DNA of 25,446 nt. It comes from Chara braunii (Eukaryota > Streptophyta > Charophyceae > Charales > Characeae). The position numbers were made by a program, and so were the translations under genes. The stretch lies in the NCBI GenBank assembly GCA_003427395.1, contig BFEA01000031.1, forward strand, positions 2,313,489-2,338,934, in the 5' to 3' direction. Positions 18,060 through 25,446 of the stretch are shown piece by piece. The notes beneath the pieces were generated by a model. That model had not been told where the DNA came from and ran no database searches. It was given only the letters and a program-made list of their open reading frames with translations. Each line of letters starts with the position of its first letter. Position 1 is the stretch's first letter.

Positions 18060-18147
18060 ATACCTTTCTTGGCCTTTTGGCTAAGATCAAGCGTAGTGTC
18101 TGTTATGATAAGTTTAATATCTATTAATCTGTGGTCCATCGGTTAAC
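18060..18147 (+). pseudogene. U2 snRNA retrocopy, 5' part only
   Basis: It starts exactly at the plant U2 5' end (ATACCTTTCT), then GGCCTTTTGGCTAAGATCAA and GTGTAG-type sequence. The branch-site recognition GTAGTA is changed to GTAGTG. AGTTTAATATCT follows, then CCATCGG of the IIb loop. It stops there, lacking the Sm site and stems III-IV. AGATTTGCTT flanks it on both sides (18047-18056 and 18148-18157), a 10-bp target-site duplication. The absence of the plant upstream element and the truncation make it a retropseudogene. Confidence 0.9.
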
Positions 18148-18159
18148 AGATTTGCTTCA

Positions 18160-18417
18160 TAATGCAAGTAGATTACGCCACCTGTGGTCCTTGCAAAAGC
18201 TCCCAGTGAACCACACATAGGCCAGTAGCACCCCAGCCTTGAGCCTGAATCATGGTACAAGCAGTTCTTGATAAACAGATCAAGAGTTCTAAACCTGATG
18301 GATGGATGCAATAATATCCGGGGAAAATCCCTTCAAGGAAAACGGAAAAAGAGAAGGCTAGTAGTGCCAGCGAGCCCAAGGGCATCTACTACCAGCAAGA
18401 AGGGAAACTGTTCCCAC
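18160..18417. other. no gene seen
   Basis: Unremarkable sequence between the U2 retrocopy and the next foldback element. Confidence 0.4.
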
Positions 18418-18419
18418 TA

Positions 18420-18528
18420 CCGCCTTCCCCCGAGCAGAACGTACCCTCGTCATGACTGTACCCGGACGGAAAGACAGCTCGTATACATTCGGAGAAAACG
18501 GGGGTGGGTTCTGCTAGGGCGAAGTCGG
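18420..18528. mobile_element. foldback MITE, family A, copy A4
   Basis: TA on both sides (18418-18419 and 18529-18530). The left end CCGCCTTCCCCCGAGCAGAA matches the reverse complement of the right end (CCGACTTCGCCCTAGCAGAA) at 17 of 20 positions. The interior shares CCCTCGTCATGACTGTA with A2. A separate half-copy of the right interior (CGTATACATTCAGAACGGGG) lies at about 18559. Confidence 0.8.
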
Positions 18529-18530
18529 TA

Positions 18531-19002
18531 GTCACTAGGGGAGATACGGTGCTTGGATCGTATACATTCAGAACGGGGTTGGGTGGTGTTTGGACAATAA
18601 TGACGGCCGCAATTGAATTGTTTTCGTTATTTGAGGATTCGACTTGTTTTCGGGGATCCATAATTACATAAAAACACATAAAAAAATATTAAAAAAGAAA
18701 AAAAGAACAAAAAAAAAACACATAACCAAAGGAATTGCGTGAACTATGTGCATTGATCTAGTTGAGGCATTTTACCTCCTCACTTATTACTGCTCCAAGG
18801 GCACTGCCGTTCTAATTAAACCCGTTCTAATTACGGTAAACGGCAATTTGGGCGGGAGGTGGAGTGTGCGATGTAGTGGGGGGGAGGAGGAGGTTCGGGG
18901 AACGAGAGAGTAGGGGAAGGAGGGGGATCCAGGCAAAGAGAGGAGGCTCCGCTTGGCACCAACGACTTCCCTCGACATTAGAGCGCATTGTGTATGTCGA
19001 GT
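18531..19002. other. no gene seen; A-rich and G-rich stretches
   Basis: 18670-18720 is A-rich. 18845-18950 is GGAGG-rich. Frames here are unrecognised. Confidence 0.4.
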
Positions 19003-19121
19003 ACAGGATTCGATCACACAACTCTGGGCTCGGCAGGCAAACACCTAACCATAAGGCTTAGCGGGCTGGGGTGAAAGTAGAAGCCCCAAGATAAGCACTT
19101 CACCCCAACCCAGCACGGAGA
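19003..19121 (-). mobile_element. tRNA-like SINE block, copy 1
   Basis: It aligns with 19232-19361. Shared stretches include CACACAACTCTGGGCTC, CAAACACCTA, AACCATAAG and CAGCACGGAGATCCCGCGAC. On the minus strand a weak B-box (TGATCGAATCC) lies near the low-coordinate end. Confidence 0.6.
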
Positions 19122-19231
19122 TCCCGCGACACGGTGTACCCAACCACACTCATCCTACACAGCCACACTTCCCATAGTACAATCTCTACGGCAGTCACAC
19201 TGCGTGAAAGAACCCGAATGGGGAATACAGG

Positions 19232-19361
19232 ACTCGAACACACAACTCTGGGCTCTGCAGACAAACACCTAGTAACCATAAGCCTAAGTGGCCTGGGGTG
19301 AAAGTGAAGCCCCAAGATGAGCACTTCCCTTCCCCACCCCAGCACGGAGATCCCGCGACGG
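19232..19361 (-). mobile_element. tRNA-like SINE block, copy 2
   Basis: Minus strand: an A-box-like TAGGCTTATGG and a strong B-box TGTTCGAGTCC at tRNA-like spacing. A shared GC-rich stretch precedes them. Copy 1 lies in the same orientation about 110 bp away, so the pair arose by tandem duplication or by insertion of like elements. Confidence 0.6.
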
Positions 19362-20054
19362 CCATGGGCACTAATTATATCGGACGCAACAAAGCTTTGA
19401 GGCAGATGCAACAAAGATTTCCGTAAACTTGCGGAACTTTCTTTGTTCACAGTGTGATTGAGGACAGGCAAATTATCTGGCAAAATTGGGCTACAAACTG
19501 GGAGAAAGAAACCAGACAGAATATCAATGCCACGAGTAATCATTGATAATCATCTGACCTACCCTTGGCCCGTTTCACAATGTTGGAAAAACTGCAATCC
19601 ACGGGCGTTTTCTTTCTTTTTCCAACTATGTTTTGTAGTGACAAGAAAAACCTCAAAGAATTAACGAAATCACTGCTCTACATTTTCATACAACCCCGCA
19701 ACGCCCCTGCCTTACGTTCGCGGGGGTCGAAGGTTCCCAGTTTTGAACCGAGAGAGGAACTATTACAGTAACTTAGACTATGAAACTATGGAAATTCACC
19801 GCCATCAGTAACAAAACCAGCTCGCCATCAGCACAATCTAGTAACTAGTTGAGGAGCAAAGAAAGGGTCCCATTGCGCTACAAATCGCTTCGTACAATCA
19901 TATAGCATAGTACGTGATACCCGCCTAATTTGGCCTTTATCAAATGTATCTTGAATGCTGGCGAAATGCCAACATAATAACATGCTTTAATGTCCATTGC
20001 GAATAAAACCTTCATCGACCGTTCAAATGTCAAACAGCAATAACCTCCTCCTAC
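19362..20054. other. no gene seen
   Basis: Mixed sequence. A stretch at 19715-19755 (GGTTCCCAGTTTTGAACC) is a small hairpin. No coding region supported. Confidence 0.35.
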
Positions 20055-20056
20055 TA

Positions 20057-20161
20057 CCTTCTTCCCCCGAATACAACGTACGGTCATTATAGCTGTATTT
20101 GAGGCATCTTTCAGTCCAGATACAGCTATAATGACCGTACGTTGTATTCGGGGGAACAAGG
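20057..20161. mobile_element. foldback MITE, family A, copy A5 (best preserved)
   Basis: TA on both sides (20055-20056 and 20162-20163). The arms CCTTCTTCCCCCGAATACAA, CGTACGGTCATTATAGCTGT and AT are perfect inverted repeats over more than 40 bp except for one base near the tip, around a loop of about 20 nt. This is nearly the whole element, so it is a foldback hairpin. The near-perfect arms suggest the most recent insertion of the family here. Confidence 0.88.
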
Positions 20162-20163
20162 TA

Positions 20164-20760
20164 CTCTTCCCCCTCCTCCTCCTCCTCTTCTTCTTCTTCT
20201 TCTTCTTCTTCTTAGTTGCGCGTTTCAAACTGAGAGCTGTACATGCGGAGAAGTAATGCATATATGTCGATGCTTGTACGAGAAGCAGTCTATGGCCACT
20301 GTTTTTCCACTGTTGTTCTTCTTCTTCTTCTTCTGCTGCTGCTGCTGCTGCTGGTGCTGCTGCTGCTGCTGGTGCCGGTGCTGCTGCTAGTGCTGGTGCT
20401 GCTGCTGGTACTGGTGCTGGTGCTCCTATCTCTCTTTGTCGCTGTTGTAATTGTTGTTGCTGCCGCTGCTGCTGTAACCCTTTGTTTTTGTTGCAGCTAT
20501 TGTCGGTTGTTGTGGTTGTTCTCGTTGCTTCTTCTTCTTCTTCTTCTTCTACATCCGTGGCGGAAAGTTAGGTGGATGCGGGAGTGTGGTCGGCCCCTTG
20601 ATGAGTGCTGGAGCGCAACCAGCCGAAACGCGTCGGGGAATGTGCGCGGTTTTTTGGATGTTTGCTCGTGATGGTGCTGTAACGACTTTCGTACGTGCAT
20701 GAGCGCATAGCGTTGGCCTCGCTATCTCCTTCTTCTTCTTCTTCTCCTCCTCATCTTGCT
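20164..20760. repeat. triplet-repeat region (CCT, CTT, TTC, CTG)
   Basis: (CCT)5 passes into (CTT)9 at about 20172-20213. TTC then degenerate CTG/GTG triplets run from 20314 to 20430. TTC arrays recur at 20528-20551 and 20729-20755. Frames encode Leu/Val runs and are probably not genes. Confidence 0.85.
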
Positions 20761-21596
20761 TGCTTAATGGCACACTCGCACTTTGGACTTTACCGAGTGT
20801 TAATCACGGCTAAACTCAGTGTACATACCACTAACGTTAGTAGGCGGTTGCTGCTGCTCTCCATACTATTGTTGCCTAAAGGCAACCTAACGGCATACTC
20901 GCACTTCGACCCACGATTACCGAATGGCGATGCCATTCATCACGATCGAGATGCGGATACACAGTCGGTGGTATGCCGCAGATACTACGCGTCAGCGCTT
21001 CCACCAGTAGTTCCCCATTCCAATTGGTTCAAAACAAGAACACAAAAAAAAGACGGAATTGTTGGATTTTTCAAGCCCACGGTTTCTCCGTCATGCGCAC
21101 GAAGATGCCACGAACCCCCTCCCCTCCCATTCTCACTTCCCCCCTTTCCCTCCTTCTCCTCCCCCCCGGCCGGGCACCCTTCACCTCCCTTACTATTTGC
21201 GCATCTTATCCGTGCGCACAAGACCGAATCTACAGCCTATGCCCATTCCCATTTAGTTGCCCGTGGCCAAGTCCCATTAGCAGGAGTTTGGTTTCGATTC
21301 CTGTAACGATGCGGCACGGTGCGGCGGGGGGTGGCACCGTGTGACACCATTTCGAAGCTGTTTTTAGGAATTCAGAAAATTGTGTAGAAGGGTCCTGCAC
21401 TGATGACAACATGCCAGGAGTTCCGGGAGTGCACGTCGTTGGGCGTTGCTCCACCTCACCAAATGTGGAAAATGAGAATGTATTTTACGCCTGTACATGG
21501 GAAAATACATCACCATAGTTTTTGCCTTTCGTGTGTGTGGTGAGAAGCGCCAAAGGCTGTAGAGTGGACGTCCACGCACAAAGCATGTGCGTGTGT

Positions 21597-21598
<2 letters not shown>
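20761..21598. other. no gene confirmed
   Basis: A weak direct repeat, (C/T)GGCA(C/T)ACTCGCACTT, occurs at about 20768 and 20890. The 203-codon plus-strand frame (20695-21306) is Ser/Pro/Leu-rich and overlaps pyrimidine-rich sequence. No domain recognised. Confidence 0.35.
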
Positions 21599-21636
<38 letters not shown>

Positions 21637-21637
21637 N

Positions 21638-21703
<66 letters not shown>
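21599..21703. repeat. compound (CA)n(GA)n microsatellite with one unresolved base
   Basis: CA units from 21599 to 21633 switch to GA units up to 21703. The only N in the window is at 21637, just after the switch. Confidence 0.97.
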
Positions 21704-21705
<2 letters not shown>

Positions 21706-21777
21706 CAGTCTGCTCAGACTGACACACTCTTCTCACGATTTTTAACAAATTCTCGCCCTTACCAATTTCCGAACTGG

Positions 21778-21822
21778 TTTTGATTCCTGACCCATCAAAA
21801 CACGACAGGTCAGGAATGAAAA
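21778..21822. repeat. 45-bp isolated hairpin
   Basis: TTTTGATTCCTGACC (21778-21792) pairs with GGTCAGGAATGAAAA (21808-21822) at 14 of 15 positions around a 15-nt loop. No neighbouring gene explains it. Confidence 0.7.
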
Positions 21823-22312
21823 CCCCTCCAACGATGAGAAAGAATTCCTAGCACAGTTGATGGCAAATGAAAGGGTAAGAAAAATGTACCGTCCTACTAT
21901 TCGCAGGCAACAAAATTAGGACCGTCCGATCCCTTTGCTACCTGCGGCTGAAAAGAGTCACACACACGAACGCTCCTCATTCCTATACTTTTGTGACCGC
22001 TAGTGGGACTTGCCCCCCGGTGTTGTCCAAAGGGAACCGGCAATTGATCTTTACTTCATTCTACTATTTTGAGGCGGGGCCTGGTTTTGGGTCTGGTGAG
22101 GGGTCGGGGAGAGAGGGCCGTAAGATGCGGCTCCTCCGTTTGAAATTGTGAGCTTATTAGCCACAACTACGATGCAGCTGGGCTTCTGCTCGTCCAGGTG
22201 CAGATCATGCACGAGGGTTGCACAAGGTGCGTAATTGTTTTTTTCGTGACCGAAATGCTCCAACACCAATCATAGTTCAGCAGGCCTGCTGGTAGGAGGG
22301 GCGTATTCCTCT
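21823..22312. other. no gene seen
   Basis: Mixed sequence with a 72-codon minus frame of no recognised content. Confidence 0.35.
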
Positions 22313-22415
22313 AAGCGAGTCATGTGCGCTCATTTGTGGCCTGCTTTAGCTAGGTTGATTTCACGACATGAATTTTAGCGAGTCACGTGCCCTCATTTGC
22401 GTCCAAATTCATGTC
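22313..22415. repeat. 28-bp direct repeat with nested inverted repeat
   Basis: AGCGAGTCA(T/C)GTGC(G/C)CTCATTTG occurs at 22313 and 22377. GACATGAATTT (22365-22375) pairs perfectly with AAATTCATGTC (22405-22415). Confidence 0.75.
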
Positions 22416-22520
22416 AGGCAGCGGTCGTGTGAGAATGCCCTAGGTTACCCTTGGAACATGTGGACCACGCAGTAGAAACAGAGAACGGAAAAAGAAGCAA
22501 ACGCAAAAAAAAACACAATG

Positions 22521-22596
22521 GTGCCCTTCGGGACATCCGTTAAAATTTTGGAACGACATAGAGAAGATTAGTATGGCCCCTGCGCAAGGATGACAC
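22521..22596 (+). pseudogene. U6 snRNA fragment, 3'-truncated
   Basis: GTGCCCTTCGGGACATCC is the plant-type 5' hairpin. TTAAAATTTTGGAACGACAT follows, then AGAGAAGATTAGTATGGCCC and CTGCGCAAGGATGACAC. It stops at GATGACAC, exactly where the fragment at 6007-6083 stops, and the following sequence is again A-rich. No T-run terminator. A pseudogene. Confidence 0.92.
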
Positions 22597-23280
22597 TCGT
22601 AGAAAAGAACAGACAAAAGGGCCACTAACCGAGCTGTATATTGCGCTAACGCCTTCACACCATTGTCCTCCATTGTCCTCCAGCCAAATCGCATAGCATT
22701 CCTCAAGCACATTGCACAGCGTTCGTCAATCACACCGCATAGCGCTATCCAATCACGTGACCGAATCGGCCCGACACGTGTCCTTCTGACTGCATTTTGG
22801 GCTGAAGAGTATGCTCAATTCCTTCACACCCACCCTATCTTCATCTCCTCGAGAAGTGACATGAACGGAGAGCATTCTAGGGGCGCATACGGAACGATTT
22901 TCGGTCCAGATACAGACATGATACCATGCTTTCCATGCAAGGTAAGTTAGACAGAGGTAGTACGCCTAATCAGTGTCTGCTTCATCGAGCAGCTGGACCG
23001 CTATGTATACGCCGGAGCACCTCGACCAATCGATCTTGAAACGAACCAAAAGTAGCAGAAGAAGAGGGAGTGAGAAAAGGGTAGAGAGAATGCAGGGAGA
23101 GGTTCTTCAGATTCATGACGACGAAGCAAAGCGAGGCGACGGCGCGCTGTGACCATGGCGGGACGTTGTTTCGCTCAAGAAGAGGGAGAGGCGCGGGCAA
23201 TCCTACCTGGCTCTCCTCCACCGTACAACGAACGAATAAATGAAATGAATTGAAATGCAATGAATTATCAGTCCCTCCCT
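22597..23280. other. no gene confirmed; one donor-like site
   Basis: A plus-strand frame (22663-22950) ends with CATGCAAG|GTAAGT at about 22942, a good 5' splice consensus. The protein before it (RGAYGTIFGPDTDMIPCFPC) is unrecognised and no acceptor partner is clear. 23040-23220 is purine-rich with unrecognised frames. Confidence 0.3.
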
Positions 23281-23350
23281 CGGAAAACCTTCCCGCCCAT
23301 TCGACTACGCAGAGCTTCCGGGCTCGATTTCCCCGCGCTTCGCTTCAAAC

Positions 23351-23400
23351 TCCTTCCCGCGTCGGACTTTTTTTGCGTCGGACTTCAAAAAAAGTCCGAC
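23351..23400. repeat. GTCGGAC hairpin
   Basis: GTCGGACTTTTTTT (23361-23374) pairs perfectly with AAAAAAAGTCCGAC (23387-23400) around a 12-nt loop that itself contains GTCGGACTTC. CTCCTTCCC words surround it. Confidence 0.85.
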
Positions 23401-23886
23401 CTCCTTCCCATCCCATCCCTCCCGCCGTTTTACTTCTGACTCCTTCCCGCCGTCCCTAATTGTGTGGTCGATCTTTGATCCCCTGATTTGACATTTGGAA
23501 TTCGAAATTTTCAATTTTCAAATCAAATCCGTCCGTGGCACAGTGTCGCGCTCATCCGTCGTTGACATCAACGTTTACTGCACGGGGTAACAGCGAATTC
23601 CCACCTCATGCTTCTCCGCTGCAATACGATACGAAACTGTGTCCCCTATCGCCCTATCCCCCCTTGCTCTTCCCCCTCACCGACGCCTTAGGTTGTCCAC
23701 CAGGCCAAACGGAGGGCTGTAATCGCGCCGCGCGCGTTCATCGACGACCTTCCGAGATCCACCGGCACATTTCTACGTTCTTCTTTGGGGCGGTGACGGT
23801 GTTCGGTGGACCCAAGGCTACCACCAATTGTTTGTCTTTTTCCTTCTTTTTTTTTCTCGGTCTGCACCCCTGAATCCAGCGGCCCA
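23401..23886. other. no gene confirmed
   Basis: A degenerate inverted stretch (GATTTGAC...CAAATCAAATC) lies at 23484-23528. The 112-codon plus frame at 23535-23873 is unrecognised. Confidence 0.35.
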
Positions 23887-24170
23887 CCGTCTTCCCCCGA
23901 GCATAACGCATATGTCTTTGTATTCGAGTTAAAAAGAAAACAAACGTTTTTCGGAAAGTTAGGCCCTTTTCTTCGAATACAAGGGAACTTCGAATATAAC
24001 ACGTGTGTTTTATTCGAACAATCCCTATACACGTTATATTTGAATTTCACTTAAAGAAAATTGTTGTATTCGAATATAACCTCCCCCCCAGAAGGTCAAC
24101 GCCTGCTCCATTCTTGCCTTGGTGAACGGGACAGGCCTGTGCAGGCCCGTAATCACAGATCACTGCCCGT

Positions 24171-24171
<1 letters not shown>

Positions 24172-24250
<79 letters not shown>
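24172..24250. repeat. compound (CT)29(TA)11 microsatellite
   Basis: CT units from 24172 to 24229, then TA units to 24250. Confidence 0.97.
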
Positions 24251-24251
<1 letters not shown>

Positions 24252-24312
24252 TTGTGCCCCCTACGCTCTTCATTAGACAAGAAATTGTCCTCCAGGTCAT
24301 TGACACACGCTG

Positions 24313-24317
<5 letters not shown>

Positions 24318-24387
<70 letters not shown>
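24318..24387. repeat. (CT)35 microsatellite
   Basis: Pure array 67 bp after the previous one. Confidence 0.97.
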
Positions 24388-24390
<3 letters not shown>

Positions 24391-24402
24391 TGCGCGAAGG
24401 TG

Positions 24403-24465
24403 CTTCTAACAGCCAAGAAAGTGGCACTTCTGACAGCCAAGAATGTGGCGCGGCCAAGAAAGTGG
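24403..24465. repeat. 24-bp minisatellite, two units plus a partial
   Basis: CTTCT(A/G)ACAGCCAAGAA(A/T)GTGGC begins units at 24403 and 24427. A partial CGGCCAAGAAAGTGG follows at 24451. Confidence 0.85.
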
Positions 24466-24763
24466 AAAAATAAGAAAGCCACTCACCAAAGTCTCGCTAC
24501 ACTACCGTGGTCACCTAGACAAAAAAGAAAGGGGTTGTATTCGTCCATGGTCTAGTGGAAGATTCATTCGCATTTTGCACATTTTGCTGAGGAGTGGAGC
24601 AAGGGCCCAAGTAGGGGAAAGGAATGAAACTCAACCAAGAATATGGAAACGTACGTTGCTGCTTTACTTTTACCTTTTTGCCAAGGCTTCGAGTCCCCCA
24701 GCTGTGGTCCAGAACTGAACCTACTCAGCCTGGACCCGACCCTCTTGTGTAGGCAAAGTTGGT
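24466..24763. other. no gene seen
   Basis: Unremarkable sequence, no repeat or RNA motif. Confidence 0.35.
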
Positions 24764-24864
24764 CTCGTTCACTCGAACAGAACGCATATGCGTTGTAAAC
24801 GAATACAACGCACGATATGCGTTGTATTCGTTAACGCATATGCCTTATGTTCGGGGGAAGACGG
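24764..24864. mobile_element. foldback MITE, family A, copy A6 (nested palindrome)
   Basis: The right end (TGTTCGGGGGAAGACGG|TA) is intact and the left end (TCTCGTTCACTCGAACAG) is decayed. The interior is a nested palindrome: AACGCATATGCGTT outside, CGAATACAACGCA and TGCGTTGTATTCG inside around a 5-nt loop. Confidence 0.65.
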
Positions 24865-24980
24865 TAGCTCAGTTGGTTAGGCACGCAAGTGCCATTCAGG
24901 AGGTTGTTGGTTCGTGACCGCCTACGGCGCACTTAGTGCCAACGGATTGTGATAGTCCGCTTGATACCCCTGATAGGTAT
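24862..24980 (+). mobile_element. tRNA-like SINE head next to MITE A6
   Basis: A perfect A-box TAGCTCAGTTGG (24865-24876) and a B-box-like GGTTCGTGACC (24909-24919) at tRNA-like spacing. The A-box starts with the TA that follows MITE A6, so the MITE seems to have inserted into, or next to, the tRNA-like head and removed its first bases. The right boundary is unknown. Confidence 0.5.
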
Positions 24981-25446
24981 CAACAGGGCCTATGACCAAC
25001 AAAGGTGTGAGTGCGAGCATGAGTGGGTTGTGTGGGAGAGTGTTGACCATAGGCACTGCTGCTACTCGATGGGGGTTGGGGGAAGTAGATGGGAGGCGCA
25101 ACAACTGGCAAAATGGTCGGTCTTTGAGTTAGTCGGCCCCCTCCACAGGTGGCCCCACCCTCCTTCTTGACCACCGCCGATTACGGCGGTGAAACATGAA
25201 TGATCTCCTTAATTGTTAGAGGTAGCTATGCTTGGAGGGGTCCCCTTTATGGGCATAGGAGTAGTGGTAGGTCGTGAGCGAAAGGTGAAATCGAGAGAAG
25301 AATATTGCTTAGTTCTATGTTACCCAGATCGGACGTTTGAGACCCCCCTGACCGTCCGGGGTTGTCCGATCGGACAACTAGTCGGACGTCCTCCCCGGGC
25401 AGTTTGTCCGAAGTCCGAATGGTAAAAAAAAAAAAAAAAAAAAAAA
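24981..25446. repeat. terminal region: hairpin, GTCGGAC palindromes and oligo-A end
   Basis: ACCGCCG/CGGCGGT form a hairpin at 25173-25190. GTTGTCCGATCGGACAAC (25361-25378) is a perfect 18-bp palindrome among other GTCGGAC/GTCCGA words (25325-25418). The window ends with 23 A from 25424, which may be a retroelement tail or simply where the assembly stopped. No gene supported. Confidence 0.5.

Larger units (their letters stand above)
23887..24864. mobile_element. possible 978-bp element with family A termini
   Basis: The left end at 23887 (CCGTCTTCCCCCGAGCATAA then CGCATATG) and the reverse complement of the right end at 24864 match at 26 of 28 positions. TA follows on the right, CA precedes on the left. 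The interior has nested TTCGAATA/TATTCGAA hairpins (23960-24080), two CT microsatellites and a 24-bp minisatellite. Two separate copies, one truncated, would look similar. Confidence 0.35.

Noticed and set aside
20243-20671. 142-codon Leu/Val-rich frame that looks like a membrane protein
   Set aside because: The hydrophobic run is the translation of degenerate CTG/TTC triplets, and other frames are open too.
23361-23400. Stem with T-run considered as an intrinsic terminator
   Set aside because: The context is eukaryotic and no transcription unit ends there. The T-run is part of the stem itself.
25166-25200. Hairpin followed by GAAAC (25173-25195), like a hammerhead stem II
   Set aside because: The upstream core reads CTTGACC, not CTGATGA, and no GTC with a stem III follows, so the arrangement is chance.

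Overview
This window looks like repeat-dominated nuclear DNA from the green lineage (Viridiplantae). The best evidence is a U6 snRNA copy on the minus strand at 6131-6230. It has the plant-type 5' hairpin and the plant-type 3' end (AAATCGAGAAATGGTCC), not the animal ones. The high repeat load and long GA/CA microsatellites would fit a large, transposon-rich genome such as a charophyte alga, but the species is a guess. I recognise no conserved protein-coding gene. Most open frames here are artefacts of microsatellites or chance.

Layout. 1-1725: GC-rich palindromes, two diverged copies of one dispersed repeat, and a 78-bp tandem duplication. 2090-2960: microsatellites and a purine tract. 3000-4370: a 25-bp minisatellite, two 201-bp inverted-repeat transposons flanked by TTAA, the tandem repeat one of them jumped into, and a perfect 73-bp duplication. 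4440-4930: a possible spliced gene fragment (minus strand). 5240-5690: a dispersed repeat (minus strand) carrying a decayed hammerhead-ribozyme-like motif. 6007-6230: two U6 retrocopies in tandem. 6950-7900: a possible exon, a pyrimidine tract and a G-quadruplex-prone tract. 8400-13400: members of both small transposon families, duplications, microsatellites and possible Cys-rich exons on the minus strand. 13690-15185: a tRNA-like module, then the second copy of the hammerhead-bearing repeat with a well-formed core at 14820-14857. 16003-17151: the longest open frame (382 codons, minus strand), of unknown nature. 17580-18160: a tRNA-derived SINE with a GA tail, then a 3'-truncated U2 snRNA retrocopy with target-site duplications. 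18420-20163: more foldback transposons and a duplicated tRNA-like block. 20160-21710: triplet and dinucleotide repeats. 22521-22596: a third U6 fragment. 23887-24864: foldback-transposon ends 978 bp apart. 24865-25446: a tRNA-like head and a palindromic terminal region ending in 23 A.

The unifying theme is RNA-mediated and cut-and-paste mobility. snRNAs (U2 and U6) and tRNA-derived SINEs have been retroposed. Two non-autonomous inverted-repeat families, with TA and TTAA targets, have inserted repeatedly. A dispersed repeat appears to carry a self-cleaving hammerhead, as known for Penelope-like elements and retrozymes. No transposase or reverse transcriptase is recognisable here, so all of these must have been mobilised in trans.
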